Shown here piece after piece: positions 34,300 to 46,636 of a DNA stretch of 64,000 nucleotides. A program made the translations under genes and the position numbers. The notes beneath the pieces are model-generated. The model saw nothing but the letters and a program-made list of their open reading frames with translations. It made no database searches and was not told where the DNA came from. Location: assembly GCA_029718625.1 (NCBI GenBank), contig CM056376.1, positions 88,368,333 to 88,432,332 of the forward strand, given 5' to 3'. The DNA comes from Synaphobranchus kaupii. Its lineage: Eukaryota; Chordata; Actinopteri; Anguilliformes; Synaphobranchidae. Numbering within the stretch: the stretch's first letter is position 1; each line of letters starts with the position of its first letter.

Positions 34300-34494
34300 C
34301 GGTGGTGTAAAATCCTGGTTCAGAAAGTAAAAATCCAACCCAGTATTTGGTTCCAATCACCCTCGATTTGCTAATTAGCACAATTCTTCAGCCAGGAGGT
34401 AAACCTAATTAGTAAAATCAGCTGGCTGAGTTCATGGGTGGAAGAAATACATGGTAGGACTTTTACTTTCTGACCCCTGGATTTTACACCTCTG
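34300..34494. mobile_element. hAT-type MITE, copy 2, 8-bp TSD
   Basis: The 195-bp homologue of the element at 1618-1807, in the same orientation. It starts CGGTGGTGTAAAATCC (two changes from CAGAGGTGTA) and ends TTTTACACCTCTG. The perfect 8-bp duplication GCTTTTAG is at 34292-34299 and 34495-34502. It lies in intron 4. Confidence 0.87.
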
Positions 34495-34502
34495 GCTTTT
34501 AG

Positions 34503-35017
34503 CATTCGCTTATACTGCCTTTAAAAGATTTGCAGACAAAAAACCTTGCAGGCTCCTTTTTGGTTCAACAGAAATAATTCACTCAGGGAGGAGGATGAGA
34601 GACTTGATTATAATGGTTGTTTTTCCCTGAACAGCCATCAGAGGTTATTGATGTCGGTGGGAAACTCTGCCTCCCCATGTTCATTTTCTGTTTAACAAGA
34701 CCGCGCGCTTTACGCACTTGGCAGACGTAAGTCGGTGACCCCCGCACTGGAAGTGTTTACTAGCCGTTTTTTATTTTTATTCCGGACAACAGGCTCCGTT
34801 TCCTGCATTTCAATTGCCACGTTTGCAGCCCACTAATCACCCGCCTCGCACAGGTGTGGAGCGCTCTGCTGTATTAAACGGGGGTCAAAGAGATACGGGT
34901 TCCGCCCACATGCCCTGGAATGGCAGTGTGACACCCCTCCCCCCTTGCTCGTTATCACCTGTCGCACGCTGGCCTCTGTGTGGTTGCGGGTAAAATAACT
35001 TCACTGTATGTGGCGCT
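34503..35017. other. intron 4, no gene seen
   Basis: No supported coding frame. Confidence 0.4.
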
Positions 35018-35039
35018 GTGGGAGACGGGAATTGCAGAT

Positions 35040-35935
35040 TGCAGTTTAGATCCATTGCCACAGTTAGTCATAGCACACAGAGACACTGCAGACTCCCACA
35101 GTTAGTCACAGCACAGAGACACTGCAGACTCCCACAGTTACAGTCACAGCACAGAGATGCTGCAGACACCCACAGTTACAGTCACAGCACATGGCACTGT
35201 AGACCCCCACAGTTACAGTCACAGCACAGGGCACTGTAGACTCCCACAGTGACAGTCACAGCACAGGGGCACTGTAGACTCCCCACAGTGACAGTCACAG
35301 CACAGAGCACTGTAGACTCCACAGTTGGTCACAGCACACAGAGCACTGCAGACTCCCACAGTTACAGTCACAGCACACACAGCACTGTAGACTCCCACAG
35401 TTACAGTCACAGCACACAGAGCACTGCAGACTCCCACAGTTACAGTCACAGCACACAGAGCACTGCAGACTCCCACAGTTACAGTCACAGCACAGAGCAC
35501 TGCAGACTCCCACAGTTACAGTCACAGAGCACTGCAGACTCCCACAGTTACAGTCACAGGGCACAGAGCACTGCAGACTCCCACAGTTACAGCACACAGA
35601 GCACTGCAGACCCCCACAGTTACAGCACACACAGAGCACTGCAGACTCCCACAGTTACAGCACACACAGAGCACTGCAGACTCCCACAGTTACAGCACAC
35701 ACAGAGCACTGCAGACTCCCATAGTTACAGCACACAGAGCACTGCAGACTCCCATAGTTACAGCACACAGAGCCACTGCAGACTCCCACAGTTACAGCAC
35801 ACACAGAGCAACTGCAGACTCCCACAGTTACAGCACACAGAGCACTGCAGACTCCCATAGTTACAGCACACAGAGCACTGCAGACTCCCATAGTTACAGC
35901 ACACAGAGCACTGCAGACTCCCACAGCAACGGAGC
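35040..35935. repeat. ~900-bp minisatellite, ~35-45-bp unit
   Basis: About 22-24 units of the type GAGCACTGCAGACTCCCACA, then GTTACAGTCACAGCACACA, vary in length through gain or loss of a GTCACA or CACA block. The + strand frame rich in His-Ser-Tyr and the - strand frame rich in Cys-Val-Gly are produced by the repeat alone. It lies in intron 4. Confidence 0.95.
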
Positions 35936-37471
35936 ACTGCGCTGACTCTGCTATGCTGATGCATAGCAATGATGACCTCTGCCTCTTTGAATGACCTCAA
36001 AATCAGCCTGGATCTATTTTGAAACACAATTCCTTTCCAGTAACGGCTACATGTTATTTCATGAAGCCTAAAGTGCAGGTTTAAAATGTACTGCATGTTA
36101 TCAATGTGTCCAACACGCAGAGCCTCACATAAAGTATTGTTATCTGAGACCCCAAGCAGCGGTTATTGGGATTAGGCCAATCTGTTCGTGTTCTGCTTTG
36201 AAGGAAGCATAACTCTCCACAGGTGCCGTCACTGTGGAACACCCTGGGGGAAGATGCGGTCCCGAACTGGGAAGAATCACACAAACTGTAGCTTCTGCAG
36301 GGAACATTATTTCAGTAGTCCAAAGGAAACCTCTTCAAAGATTAGGCACATTATTAGAATTCTTTGTGAGCATACAACAAAATAAATTGTATTAAATTAG
36401 TAAAGTCTAAAATCTATTGAATGTTTTGCTCATTTATTATTTTTTTTTCCAGTAATGATCTGTTTATTTTTGCAACTTCACCCAGTTACCATAGAAGTGT
36501 GGCTAAAAATATTGGATCATAAGGATATCATTCATCCACAGTTGCGCCACAAATTTCTATAGAAACTGAGTTTCCATTCATCTATATTCCATTTTTGCCA
36601 TGCAACCCTTGAATGAAAATACTGCATTAAAGCATGTATCAAAAAGTTAATATTTCAGCGTAATGAAAACATTTCATAGAGAATTTTTTTCTGAACCTCA
36701 GATTTGAAATGTATTATTTTTCACAGTTGGTGAAATGTGTAAATGAGTATAACATATTTCCCTTGAGCAATAGCCCATTTGCTGACCTGGTGGTATTTAA
36801 TGCTGCATATACATTCACATTGGAAAATAATTGGCACCCGTCCGTAAAGATGAGCAAGAAATGGTGTCTAAAGTAAACAGCATGGGCAATGAACTGCATT
36901 TCATTCTAAGAATGTTCAGTGCTCAGATAAAAAAAATAAATAATAATATTTCTAACAAGTAATTGCATTTCCCAAAAAGACAGGTGTCAATTATTGGCAT
37001 CCCAATCTATTCTGATAAATAAACTTAAATCTACATTAACATTCCACTTTTTTAAAGGTAATCTCAGTGCTCGCTGTATTTTTTACCGTCCTTGGCTTCC
37101 TGTTTCACTGGGAAATGAGGTAAAACGCATGTAAAATTTATTTCTCATCCGTCGCCATGGAGAAAGGCGAAGAACTCATAAGTGAAACGAGACACATGAT
37201 TGTTGACCTACGTGAAATGTAATACGATTTCTACACATGCGGTATTACCATTGCAATGTGGTGTCATTTTTATCAATCCCATCTGCTCAGCAAAAATAAT
37301 ATTGATTTATCATGCCAATACCGCACTGTTTGATACTTTTGCACCTTCTGTCTGAGGATTTGATTAATTCCCGGTGAGCATTGCTGCGACACCACAGGGA
37401 CGTGCATTTCGCTCCTCGTGTTAAAGATGGTGACGCCGGCTGTCGTTCTCTCGCCCTTTCCCGCCTCGCAG
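35936..37471. other. rest of intron 4
   Basis: No gene is seen. Near 36822-37010, AATAATTGGCACCC and TCAATTATTGGCATCCC recur in the same orientation. They are inverse to the GGGGTGCCAATAATT end motif of the Tc1 copy at 17.7 kb, so a degraded Tc1 end is likely. The intron ends CCCGCCTCGCAG. Confidence 0.45.
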
Positions 37472-37573
37472 ATCGGGGGCCAAAGAGACGTCCCCCGTCC
37501 CCCTGCTGGACGTCGGCCGCCCTCTCCACGCCCCGGAAGTTCATGGACTCCTCCCAGTTCGGCATTCCCGGCA
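37472..37573 (+). CDS. exoc4: exoc4 exon 5, with apparent 1-base insertion
   Basis: 102 bases between CTCGCAG and GGCA|GTAAGT. In the frame set by exon 4 it reads SGAKETSPVPLLDV (family: KDASVPLIDV). From 37528, one frame over, it reads TPRKFMDSSQFGIPG (family: TPRKFLDTS). The two conserved parts are 13 bases apart instead of 12 (37515-37527, containing CGCCCTCTCC). Without one of these bases the exon has 101 bases and its phases fit exons 4 and 6. Either the assembly has an extra C or this allele is frameshifted. The segment is the linker after the N-terminal domain. Confidence 0.88.
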
Positions 37574-40500
37574 GTAAGTCGCCGTCACTGTCACCCTCAC
37601 CCCCGATAAAGAAGGGAAAGGAATGTAATTGCATGCTGTCAGTCACGCGATCGGGTAACCGGAGTAACACTCGGCTGCCATAGTCGCGGTTTCCATGTTG
37701 AGCGTACCCTGTGAATGGCGGAGCCCACGTTACACCCCTACCGTCTGTCTCCTTCCTGAGTGTGAGACAGGAGACGGTGTGGTAGACTGGCACAAACAAT
37801 ACCTGCACACTTATTAAAAAAACATATTACACGTATGTCTTACATTCTGAGTGGAAGTACCTATAGTCAATGTGTTTGTCTTGCCTGTCTGTACAGAACG
37901 CTTTTTACTTGCTTATTTTTGTGTACGCCTCACGCCTTCTGCATAATAAACAGATGGCACACTGTTTCACCCTAAACGGGTTGTTCTCCTATCTTTTATG
38001 ATTTAAGAAAAACATATTACATTTGTGAATAGTAAATTACAGTACCTATAATATTTCTGAGCATGTTTTTTTTTTATTGACATTTTGGTTGTATTGCAGA
38101 TGATATATTCATTAAAGTATTTTTATTTTTTTTCTGTAAGCTGTACGATGCATTAATTAATATCCAGGGCAAGTGGCCCTTGTCCTTCAGGTAACTTTTT
38201 CCTCTGTGTCGCTGTGAAAGCCGATTCAGCCTTTGTTGTTTATTTGATTTCTATCTTGAATACTCCCTTGAGGGAAGCATTCTTAGAGCGAAATAAAATT
38301 AAGAAAAATTAATGACGTTGTCCCCCCGCCCCCCCCCCCCCGCATCAGAGTAGTCTGCCAGTCCTCCAGAGATTGTCACCACCCACGCCACCCCCTCCTT
38401 CACCAAACCTTTTACCTCATTAGTCTCTCCTTAACTATTTCTGCATGTGTGGAATGAATTTAACAAAATGGGTGCAAAATGTTCTTCGCTTAATAAAAGC
38501 CCTGCGCTAATTGCTATTTTCTCATGTATTGTGTGAAAAGCTTGCAGTTAGCGGCCACTGGGCTGAGTGCCACCCTGTAGTTTTGAGGCCTGAGTGTTTT
38601 CTGTTGGTCGAGAGTTGTTCATAGTTTAAGTGCAACTTTGGCTAATGGCCTGGGAACACTTCATTCATCGTTGGTAATTGTCGTAATTATTGCGCAAACT
38701 GCAGCTGAAGAACCGAAGTCCATTAACTTGCCATAAACATCAGCTCCTTTGTGACTGCGCTGTTTCAGGAAGATGAGAAAGTACATCGGATGAACATTAG
38801 ATCTGTGTTGCGTGTCACTCGGATTGGCATGTTAAGCATGCTGTAAGAATAAGGGGCCGTTAATATAGACTGAGATTTTAGTTTGCGGGAACCGTACATG
38901 GTATTGCAGCGTAAGTTTTCTTAAACTCTTCATTTACAAAGTAAGCATTGGGGATGATTGTGAAGGTGCTGACGCTGAGAGTAAAGTGATGAGTGTTGTA
39001 ACGTGCTGCTTGAACTACAGCATGAGATGGTGTTGGTGGTAATGATCGTCAGGGTGAGGTTGTTGCAGCCCGGAGCTGTAGGAGCTGATGATGGTTGCCA
39101 CAGTAATGGTGACGTTGTTGCATTACTGCAGCAGGGGATGGTGATACTCCTGCTGGTTGTCATGGGGATGTTTTTTTTGTTGTTTTTTTTGGTTCGTTCT
39201 TTCAAGGCGGGAGCTGCAGTTAATGCTGATGATGATGCCAATTAAAGTGGACGCTATTTATAGACAAATTGATAATTATCGACAGATTGTTTAGATGGAA
39301 TAAAATATTAATATTTGTGTGTCATCGATTATTTTCAGAATAAATTATCTGCATGCAAAAACTGTTCACATGGCAGTCCATTCTGGCAGAATTGGCGAGC
39401 TAGATGAGCAGTGGTGAAAAGCACTGACCTGTAAACTAGTTAAATGGTGGAAATGCAGATAGCTGTATCGGCGTCAGGCACAAGATGTTCTTGCCAGTGT
39501 TCTTATTGTTGTTTTGGTTCATATTTGGTCTGTTTTGTGCAATTACTTGCTTTGGTTGATAATTATAGTGTGTCAATAATTTTTGAGGTGACTGCATGCA
39601 GTATTAAATATCACCAGCTGAGGAAATGGGTTATTTGTATGTTTTTAGTTGGTGAGATGCACCTTAACACAGGAAAACCTTTCACCAACAACCAATTTGA
39701 CGGCATTTGATCTTGAAAAGTATCTGCTAGCTAGCTTGCAACATACTAGCTACCTAAACCTACCCAGTATCTGCAGAGGCTGTTTATTCATCTCTCTATA
39801 TAGAAGTTTACATTCACTGCTTGAAGTTTGCTCTAACAGAAGTCAGAGTTGGCAACTTTGGTGAGCTGGCTGTCGTGAGATTTGTTGCAGTCGGCAGAGG
39901 TGGGTGCCGGTCGAGAGCGTGGATGTGGGGGAGTGGGTGTGCGACTGTGGTCGTGGGCTGGTGTGTGTTGTGGGGGGGGGGGGGGGAATCTCACTTTGTC
40001 TTGACAGCTGATGCATAATTTGTTTAACCAGGGAGCAGATTTGTTTTTAGTTGCGGTCTTTTTATTTGGCGTGAGATGTGTTTGGTTGGCTTGAGAGCGT
40101 GAGACAGCCTGAAAGCGTGTCTCACGCCAAAAGCGTGAGAGTTGGCAACCCTGCAGAAGTGCACAAGGGCTGATCCATTTTGTCATTTCTTGCCAACTTC
40201 CACTATTAATTATAACTGTAGAGCTATAGCTGCAGACTGCACATGTATTTCTGAACGGGCTTTACTTTGGTCCAGATTAGGAGTGGATCTATACTGCTGT
40301 GTACAGCTGTTTAGAAAATGAAACTCGTGTGATTGGTTGGTGCAAAAACCAGTGTAGAGGAATGGCTGGCGGCTAGGGAGTACATGGACTGGAGCTTTTA
40401 AAACATGGACTGGATTGTCATCATTATTCAAGTCCAATTGTATTTATTTATTTATTTACCAAGGTGCAACTGCACAGCCTGCTCCCTCTGCACGGTCGCC

Positions 40501-41104
40501 TGTTACTAGCCTGCTGGCTAAGTAAGTTAATACATCACTGCAAGCTAAGTAGTTAATGTGTCTTTACCATCTCACTCGCTTACAATGTAAGTGTGCTTAG
40601 CTAGCTAGCTAGCTAGCTAACGTTTGCTATCTAAATCACAATTGCTAGGTACATAGCTTTCCCTAGCTAGGTGGTCACATACCAAGATAGCACTAATGTT
40701 ATTTAGCAGGCTAATTTTCGAACTGATGGGTTTGTAAGTGTATCCATCAAGTTTCTAATGTTACCTATCTTGTGCAATCAGAGTGCAATTCACAATGGCT
40801 AGCTAGATAGGTAGCCGTCGGTTACCTTTATAGCTCACTGGCTACCAAGTAAATTAACATAGCAGTAACTACACGTACAAAAGTGCAAAACAATGCTACA
40901 AATGCACAGTGATGGACAGCGTTGCATCAATAACGTGTCAATGTATTACAATGCCTCCAGAACCGGAAATAGGGGGAAGCCGGCCGTGCAGAGGGAGGAG
41001 GCTGTGCAGTTACACCGGAACACTGTTCCAGGTTGTTACGGACAAAATGAACCCCTGGCCGGGTCATGACACTAACGGTTGTGGTGGGGATGGTGGTGTT
41101 GCAG
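37574..41104. other. exoc4 intron 5
   Basis: A 3.5-kb intron without another gene. It holds C-runs near 38322-38341, a G-run near 39972-39986, and a TAGC simple repeat (GCTAGCTAGCTAGCTAGC) near 40600-40618. Short overlapping frames at 38930-39245 and 39833-40186 lack any family signal. Confidence 0.75.
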
Positions 41105-41342
41105 TGCGGGAGCTGCAGGAGACGAGGGAGGACCTGGAGGTGGACCCGGAGGAGAACAGCGGGGTGTTCATGGGCATCTTGATCAAGGGCCTGGCCAAGC
41201 TGAAGAAGATTCCAGAAACCATCAAAGCCATCCTGGAGCGTCTGGAGCCTGAACTCAAGCAGATCGTCAAGAGGTCAACCACTCAGATCGCTGACCATGC
41301 CTACCAGAGAGGAGAAAGCCTGTCCCAGGACAACCAGCCCAG
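41105..41342 (+). CDS. exoc4: exoc4 exon 6
   Basis: 238 bases, from TTGCAG|TGCGGG to CCCAG|GTCAGC, starting in phase 1 and ending in phase 2. It encodes [18 protein letters not shown], then [53 protein letters not shown] and QDNQPR. The match to mammalian EXOC4 is very close over [18 protein letters not shown]. Compared with the human order VREINLQDIKEDLE, the fish exon start appears two residues shorter. This is the first part of the middle helical region after the linker. Confidence 0.96.
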
Positions 41343-42580
41343 GTCAGCTACGGGGTCACGTCGGTGGAGGGCGAAGGGAGGGTTCCTTAGTTCTGTTGTG
41401 CGCACCATGCATATTTGTGTATATATTATTTCCTTATGTTTAATATTTATTTTTTAATATTTATTTATTTATTTCGGCACGCATATAGTCACACTTCATC
41501 ACAATTTCTGTAATATGCCCTGAACAAACACAGTACCTGCCGAAAAGGGATATGGGAAAAAGCAGCCTGCTTATCAAAAGTCCCGTCCCAATTCCCAACT
41601 CAAATTTAAATGTTCACATTATACATTTGTTTAAAACAGATTTTTTTCGTATAACAACAGCATAGCTGAATTTTCTTTATAACAAAACAGACCGAGAAAG
41701 AAAAAATAAGCTAAAATAAAATAAACCAAATATTAAAGTCCAAATAAGTCGGATTTAAATGTACATGTCATACATTAGTCAAAACAATTTGTTTCATATG
41801 TGAAAATGTTAAAGGTTTATGCTTTTATTTTGAACTGTCCAGCTCTCTTTCGATGCTTCTGCACATATCTGACTGTATACTTATGCACGTAAACTGAATT
41901 GATTGGAAATCAACAGATATAATGGGTTGTACAGAAAGAGCTAAATTCTTCAGATCAGACGCAATTTAATGAACGAGAGCGCAGATAAACGTGTGCTCCT
42001 TTAGAACACGAAACTACAGCATAACATTTGTCTATTTAGTTTGTAAGTAGTTGTAGCCAGGTTTTGCTATTAATTACTCTTGGAAAATGACTCCTGCTCT
42101 GTTCATTTACTGTGATTATCCACTGTTTTGGTGTCACGGTTTCAACACCTTCATGTAAAGAAACCTCCAAATGATTGATATCCAAAGGTTACAATCTGTT
42201 TCCTTTTGAATCAGAAGCACAGGAAGAGAATAAAGGCAAAATAATGAGAGCACTTTAGAGAGCAATTACTCTGTACCAAGACTGATCTTTCTTCCCTGGC
42301 TTTACACTACACGCTTTTATCTCATCTCCAGTCTCTCCTCCTGTGAGTGGAAGCATGTAACTGCTAAGGTGGGCTGTCACAGTGGCTGCTCTCAGAGGGG
42401 GATTGTGGGTACGCTAGAAGCATCAGACCCAGTGTGAATCAGCCAAACAGGAATGCCCAAGCAATTCATAAACTGCACCTGGCCATTAGCCAGAGTTCGC
42501 TGGTCTTGCCTGTCCATCGTGAGTTGTCAGCCCAAGGAATTCGGACACGCAACCACACACACACGCAACCCTGCACATGT
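41343..42580. other. intron 6, no gene seen
   Basis: AT-rich DNA with no supported frame. Confidence 0.45.
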
Positions 42581-42584
42581 ACAC

Positions 42585-42654
<70 letters not shown>
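42581..42654. repeat. (CA)n microsatellite
   Basis: A CA run of about 70 bases, preceded by shorter CA tracts from 42554. Confidence 0.95.
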
Positions 42655-42656
<2 letters not shown>

Positions 42657-44640
42657 ATAGATAAAAAGTTAATCGAGTCTGTACTGCAATAGTTGCAGAA
42701 TAGTTTTCTGCAAGCCTTTTACGCATTACTTCAGCATAACCGGCCAAATATCTATATAGCTCTGTCTCGCCATCTTAATTTATGTTTTAAGCTGAGTGGG
42801 TGCGTGCGTTTGCGTGCATGCGTGTGTGCCTGTGCGCGTCTGTGTGTGCATGCATGGGAGCGTGCGTGTGCATGCATGTGTTTTTTAAATTTTTTATTAT
42901 TATTTTCGTGCAAAAGTTAATGTAGGAGACTTGTTACTATGGTAACCCCTTCACAGATAGGGAGGCAGTCTTGCATAATCCAGATGAAAGATTGTGCCAC
43001 TGAGATGGCACCACAAAGGTGATAAGAGAATTTCATAGATCCTTTGTCCTTTTAAGCATTTCCAGTATTGATTTCACTGTCACTTTTCGGCTTTATATGC
43101 AAAGACCTAGATCTGGGATTCACACGACTGAGCCTGTGACTGTGGTCTTCACTACCTATCCTATCCCTTTGTAGATGTGGGGATTTTACATGAAATTATA
43201 TAATTAGAAATGAGTTGTGTGCACTTCCCTCCTCCAAATTAATTTTGGGAGAATTTCTAATTGTCTCATCAAATCCAGCCTTCCTTGTATGTGAAAATTA
43301 GTTGACAGGAAAAGAGCTTGGCTGGCTATCAAATGAAACACACTGCAAAGGTCGCTGGCGCAAGGCTGACGGATGAAAGCTTGTAACGTTCATTGAATTT
43401 GTGAAAAATCATTCCTTTTCCCCAATCGTAGCCTTTTGTCTTCGGCCCGTTTCGCCCCCGTAGAAGAGGTGTCGGCGGCGAATCGTTGATTGAAAAAAAC
43501 AAAAAATCCCAGAGAGAAATCCGAAGCTGTGAACGGAAGCAGATGGCATTGTTATCGCGCCGTCTTTCAGACCGCGATATGTGTTGTGTCCACTGTTCCT
43601 CGCAGTCCGCGTGTGGGATAAAGAAGACCGTAATCAAGGAAGTTCGAACCCGCCTCCTCCCGGTAAAGGAAAACGGAGCGCTCTGTGCCGGCTGCGCGGG
43701 GAAAAGGTGGGCGGAGTCTGAGGAAGTCGCCGCGACGACCCTGCCTTTCCGATATACATTTGACAAATGAGTGGGGGGCAATTACATGGCTTTTAGCGGA
43801 ATTGCGTCTTTGAGAGAGAAGTTTAACTGCTTTCTTGAGAGGTTAGACGTGCCCTAATTGCAATGCCGGAGTTACAGCTGCCATTACTATAGAGCTCACA
43901 GCTTTTTATCTGGAGCTTTTAAGCCTTGTTAAGTTTGTGTAATTATTCTCTCTTGTTGGGGAAAAACATTGCTGCCAAAATGTTCTTGTACGTTCTCCTC
44001 TCTGAGAAACTCAACAGCCTGTAGACAGCTAACGGTGGGGGGTGGGGTGGGGGGGGGGGGGGGACTGTGTTTTTTTTTGTCAAACTGATGACTGGGTCAT
44101 TCCGTATAAAATATTAACAATTTGTAATAAAAAATACAATTTCCCCATCCTACAGCCTTAGGTCATTTTTTCATGTCTGTTAACTTATGATGCATCAAAA
44201 ACTAATGTAACCTACAATTAACAGTGCTGAACTAGACAGTGATGCTTTGCCGGTGACTGTAAATAAGCAGAGCTTCGTGAGACAGAGGAGCGGTGACGTC
44301 GACCGTGATTACAGCTTCATGACACAGAAGGGCTCAGCCGATAACTGTAAGTGGTGTCGAAAGGTGGGGTTCGTCTGGTGGGGCCTCGAACATGGGGGCC
44401 GATTTGGTGCCCGTATCTCACATCAGGCAGATGAAACGCTGCTGGACTGTACAGCTTTGCCCTGCCCAAATTCTTATTCCATGTTGCTCCAGTTTTACTC
44501 CAGTAGCAAGATGTTGCAAAGAATACTCCGATACACTCAGACCCCGTACTAGTCTTAGAGGGAAAATCATTTGGGAGGGAGAGAACAGCGACCCCCCCAC
44601 ACTCATGCCATTACAAAGCCCTGTAATGCCAAGAGCTGAG
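42655..44640. other. intron 6, no gene seen
   Basis: A TG/TGCATG-rich stretch lies at 42797-42880 and a G-run at 44036-44063. The GC-rich block at 43430-43770 has overlapping frames on both strands without family signals. Confidence 0.45.
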
Positions 44641-45040
44641 CCCAGAGAAGAGTTCCCTCTCTCAGCTGGTCCTGAGGCTCAGTTCACAAACCCCCGCTCC
44701 CACCATCCAGCTCCCACCATCCAGCCTCACAACTACATCCCAACAATACCAAACAGAGTCGACCAAATTATAAAGCAACAAAAACAAAATCACATTACTT
44801 ATTGGGAAACTCAAACAAAAAATCTAATCAAATTGGAATGCTGTCTCGCCCCAAAACGACAATACACTGTGGCAGACTCTCTGACCACAGTGAAAAATGA
44901 TAAACTCAGGAAAACATTAACAAAGTACAGACCTAGTGAGCACAGCCAAGCAATGGAGAACGGCCGCCACCAGAAAACTTGGCTGCGCCGTGAAGAGAGT
45001 CTGCTCCCACTGCAGTCAACAACAAATGGAGAGAGCTGCA
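44641..45040 (+). pseudogene. LINE ORF2 C-terminal fragment, + strand
   Basis: The frame reads PNRVDQIIKQQKQNHITYWE, then LIKLECCLAPKRQYTVADSL, LRKTLTKYRPSEHSQAMENG and RHQKTWLRREE. Segment by segment it matches the C-terminal region of the LINE at 10559-11116 (TKYRLSDHTLAIEKGRHRNT). It is a 5'-truncated relative in the opposite orientation. It stops where a Tc1 fragment begins, at about 45041. Confidence 0.8.
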
Positions 45041-45318
45041 CTTCTACATCAGGAAGTCATGGCATGCAAAGGATATGCAACCAAATATTAAATATGATTT
45101 TAATTTATGTTCATTACTTTTGGTGCACTATGTGTAAAAATGGCACAATTGCTGAAGTAGAAATAGAAATAGTAGTTTGTAACATTATCAATGGCTTGAC
45201 TGTATTTTTTGATCAATTTAATGCTACCTTGATGAATAAAAGTATCAGTTTCTTTCAAAAACACAATGTCTCCATGGTTCCAATCTTTTGAACGGAAGTG
45301 TGTTCCGTTCAAAAGATT
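45041..45318. mobile_element. Tc1-type end fragment and 16-bp palindrome
   Basis: The stretch from CATCAGGAAGTCATGGCATG to ACCAAATATTAAATATG repeats the transposase 3' end seen at 24408 and 29907, followed by a diverged Tc1 right end. From 45200, GACTGTATTTTTTGATCAAT and CCAATCTTTTGAACGG look like the end of another fish DNA transposon. It closes with a perfect palindrome, AATCTTTTGAACGGAA / GTGTG / TTCCGTTCAAAAGATT (45282-45318). Confidence 0.6.
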
Positions 45319-46189
45319 TCAAAAAATTTAAAAAAATTTCAATTTTTATATTCAGTTGTTGGCATTACTTTTATTGTTATTATTATGATTGATCATAATA
45401 ATAATTTGGCAATATGCATTTGAAAATACGTCATGCAAATAAAGCTATTTGAATTAGAATTTGTGAGTGAGCCTTGAAGATTAGAAACACGGGCCGCGCG
45501 TCTTAGTCCGGGAAGCGCGTGCATCCTGTCTCTCTGGGGCTGTCCACTCCTTCCGTCTGACTGACTGTTTTAGACCTGCGCTGCTCCATCAGGGCCCCCA
45601 CTGGTCTTCATTAAAAACCTCAGCTGGGCTGGTCTCACAGAGTGTGTGTGCATGTGTGAATAAATAAATGTGCTCCTATAGTGCTTGTACATTTACACAT
45701 AGCTGTATATGGTGCATTTATGCATGTGTATGGTGTGTGCGTGTTTCCTCATATATATATATATATATAAATGTGTGTGTGTTTGTGTGTGTGCCTATGT
45801 GTTTCTGTGTTTCTGTGTTTCTGTTCATGGTCTGCCTCATTCCCTTTTATTGCCGGAAAGGTCAGCACTTCATAAATAAGTGATTTGGGAGCCTACACAC
45901 TCTGCCCCAGGCCCTCCAAGTTGAGCCTTTCTCTTCCCCTCCCCATAGCTAGGATGTCTCGTCTCAGACTGGCTCTGTCTTGGCCAGCGGTGTTAAATTG
46001 GACCCAGTGCGCTCCCTTTCAGGTAGGTGAACAGCAGGAGGTTTTTTCTCACCCGAGTGATGAGGGATTTTTAGCCGTTCGAGAAACTCGCTGTGAGAAG
46101 CCTGCTTTGTGAAATCCAACAACAACACACGCCCTCTACGGTCAGAATGTTCTACATAAACACACCCACCTTAGAGGCTGCAGCCTTAC
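45319..46189. other. intron 6, no gene seen
   Basis: An (AT)n run lies at 45751-45769 and TG tracts are near 45770-45800. There is no supported gene. Confidence 0.5.
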
Positions 46190-46193
46190 TTAA

Positions 46194-46602
46194 AGGTTGT
46201 ATCAGCGATTTTGGGTGACGTCACTTCTGAGCGAAATCCCAAACAAACATACTTATGAATAATTATGTTATGTTTTAAAAAATAGTGTTCAAGCATCCAG
46301 AATTAAACCACGTTAATAACGTTTGTAAGAAACCAAACCGTTTGTAAATCCGTCAAGATTTCAGCGAGATAAGAGTATTAGCGTTTGTGCAGATCATTGT
46401 GATTGGTTGGAATACTGTTTATTTTGGTTTTGAGTGGTTGGTAGTACCATTTGTTTTTGTGTACGATCTCGGAGCATAGGCTGCCTACAGAGACGCGGTT
46501 TTTTGACGGCCTGCTTATGGGGCGGGCAGCTAGCGGATCGTGAGGAAAAATCAGATGAATGTGATCATTTATGTTTCCACCCAAAATCGCTGATACAAAC
46601 CT
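46194..46602. mobile_element. TTAA-flanked MITE (piggyBac-like), copy 2
   Basis: 409 bp, almost identical to 9147-9556 and in the same orientation. TTAA flanks are at 46190-46193 and 46603-46606. Visible differences are few: loss of an A in CTTCTGAGCGAAA, AATTAAACC for AATTATAACC, and one A added in ACAAACCT. Confidence 0.88.
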
Positions 46603-46636
46603 TTAAGAAGCATGCCCTCTACGGTCAAACAGTCAG

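Noticed and set aside
35249..35860. 203-codon His/Ser/Tyr-rich frame and its Cys/Val/Gly-rich antisense frames
   Set aside because: Produced entirely by the intron-4 minisatellite.
35040..35935. Regular short repeats resembling a CRISPR array
   Set aside because: The units are contiguous and degenerate with no unique spacers, and the genome is a fish; this is a minisatellite.
37287..37808. 173-codon antisense frame over exoc4 exon 5
   Set aside because: It is antisense to a conserved exon and shows no family features.
40909..41457. 182-codon frame starting before exon 6 as a separate gene
   Set aside because: Only 41105-41342 is coding; the frame continues into intron on both sides of clear splice sites.
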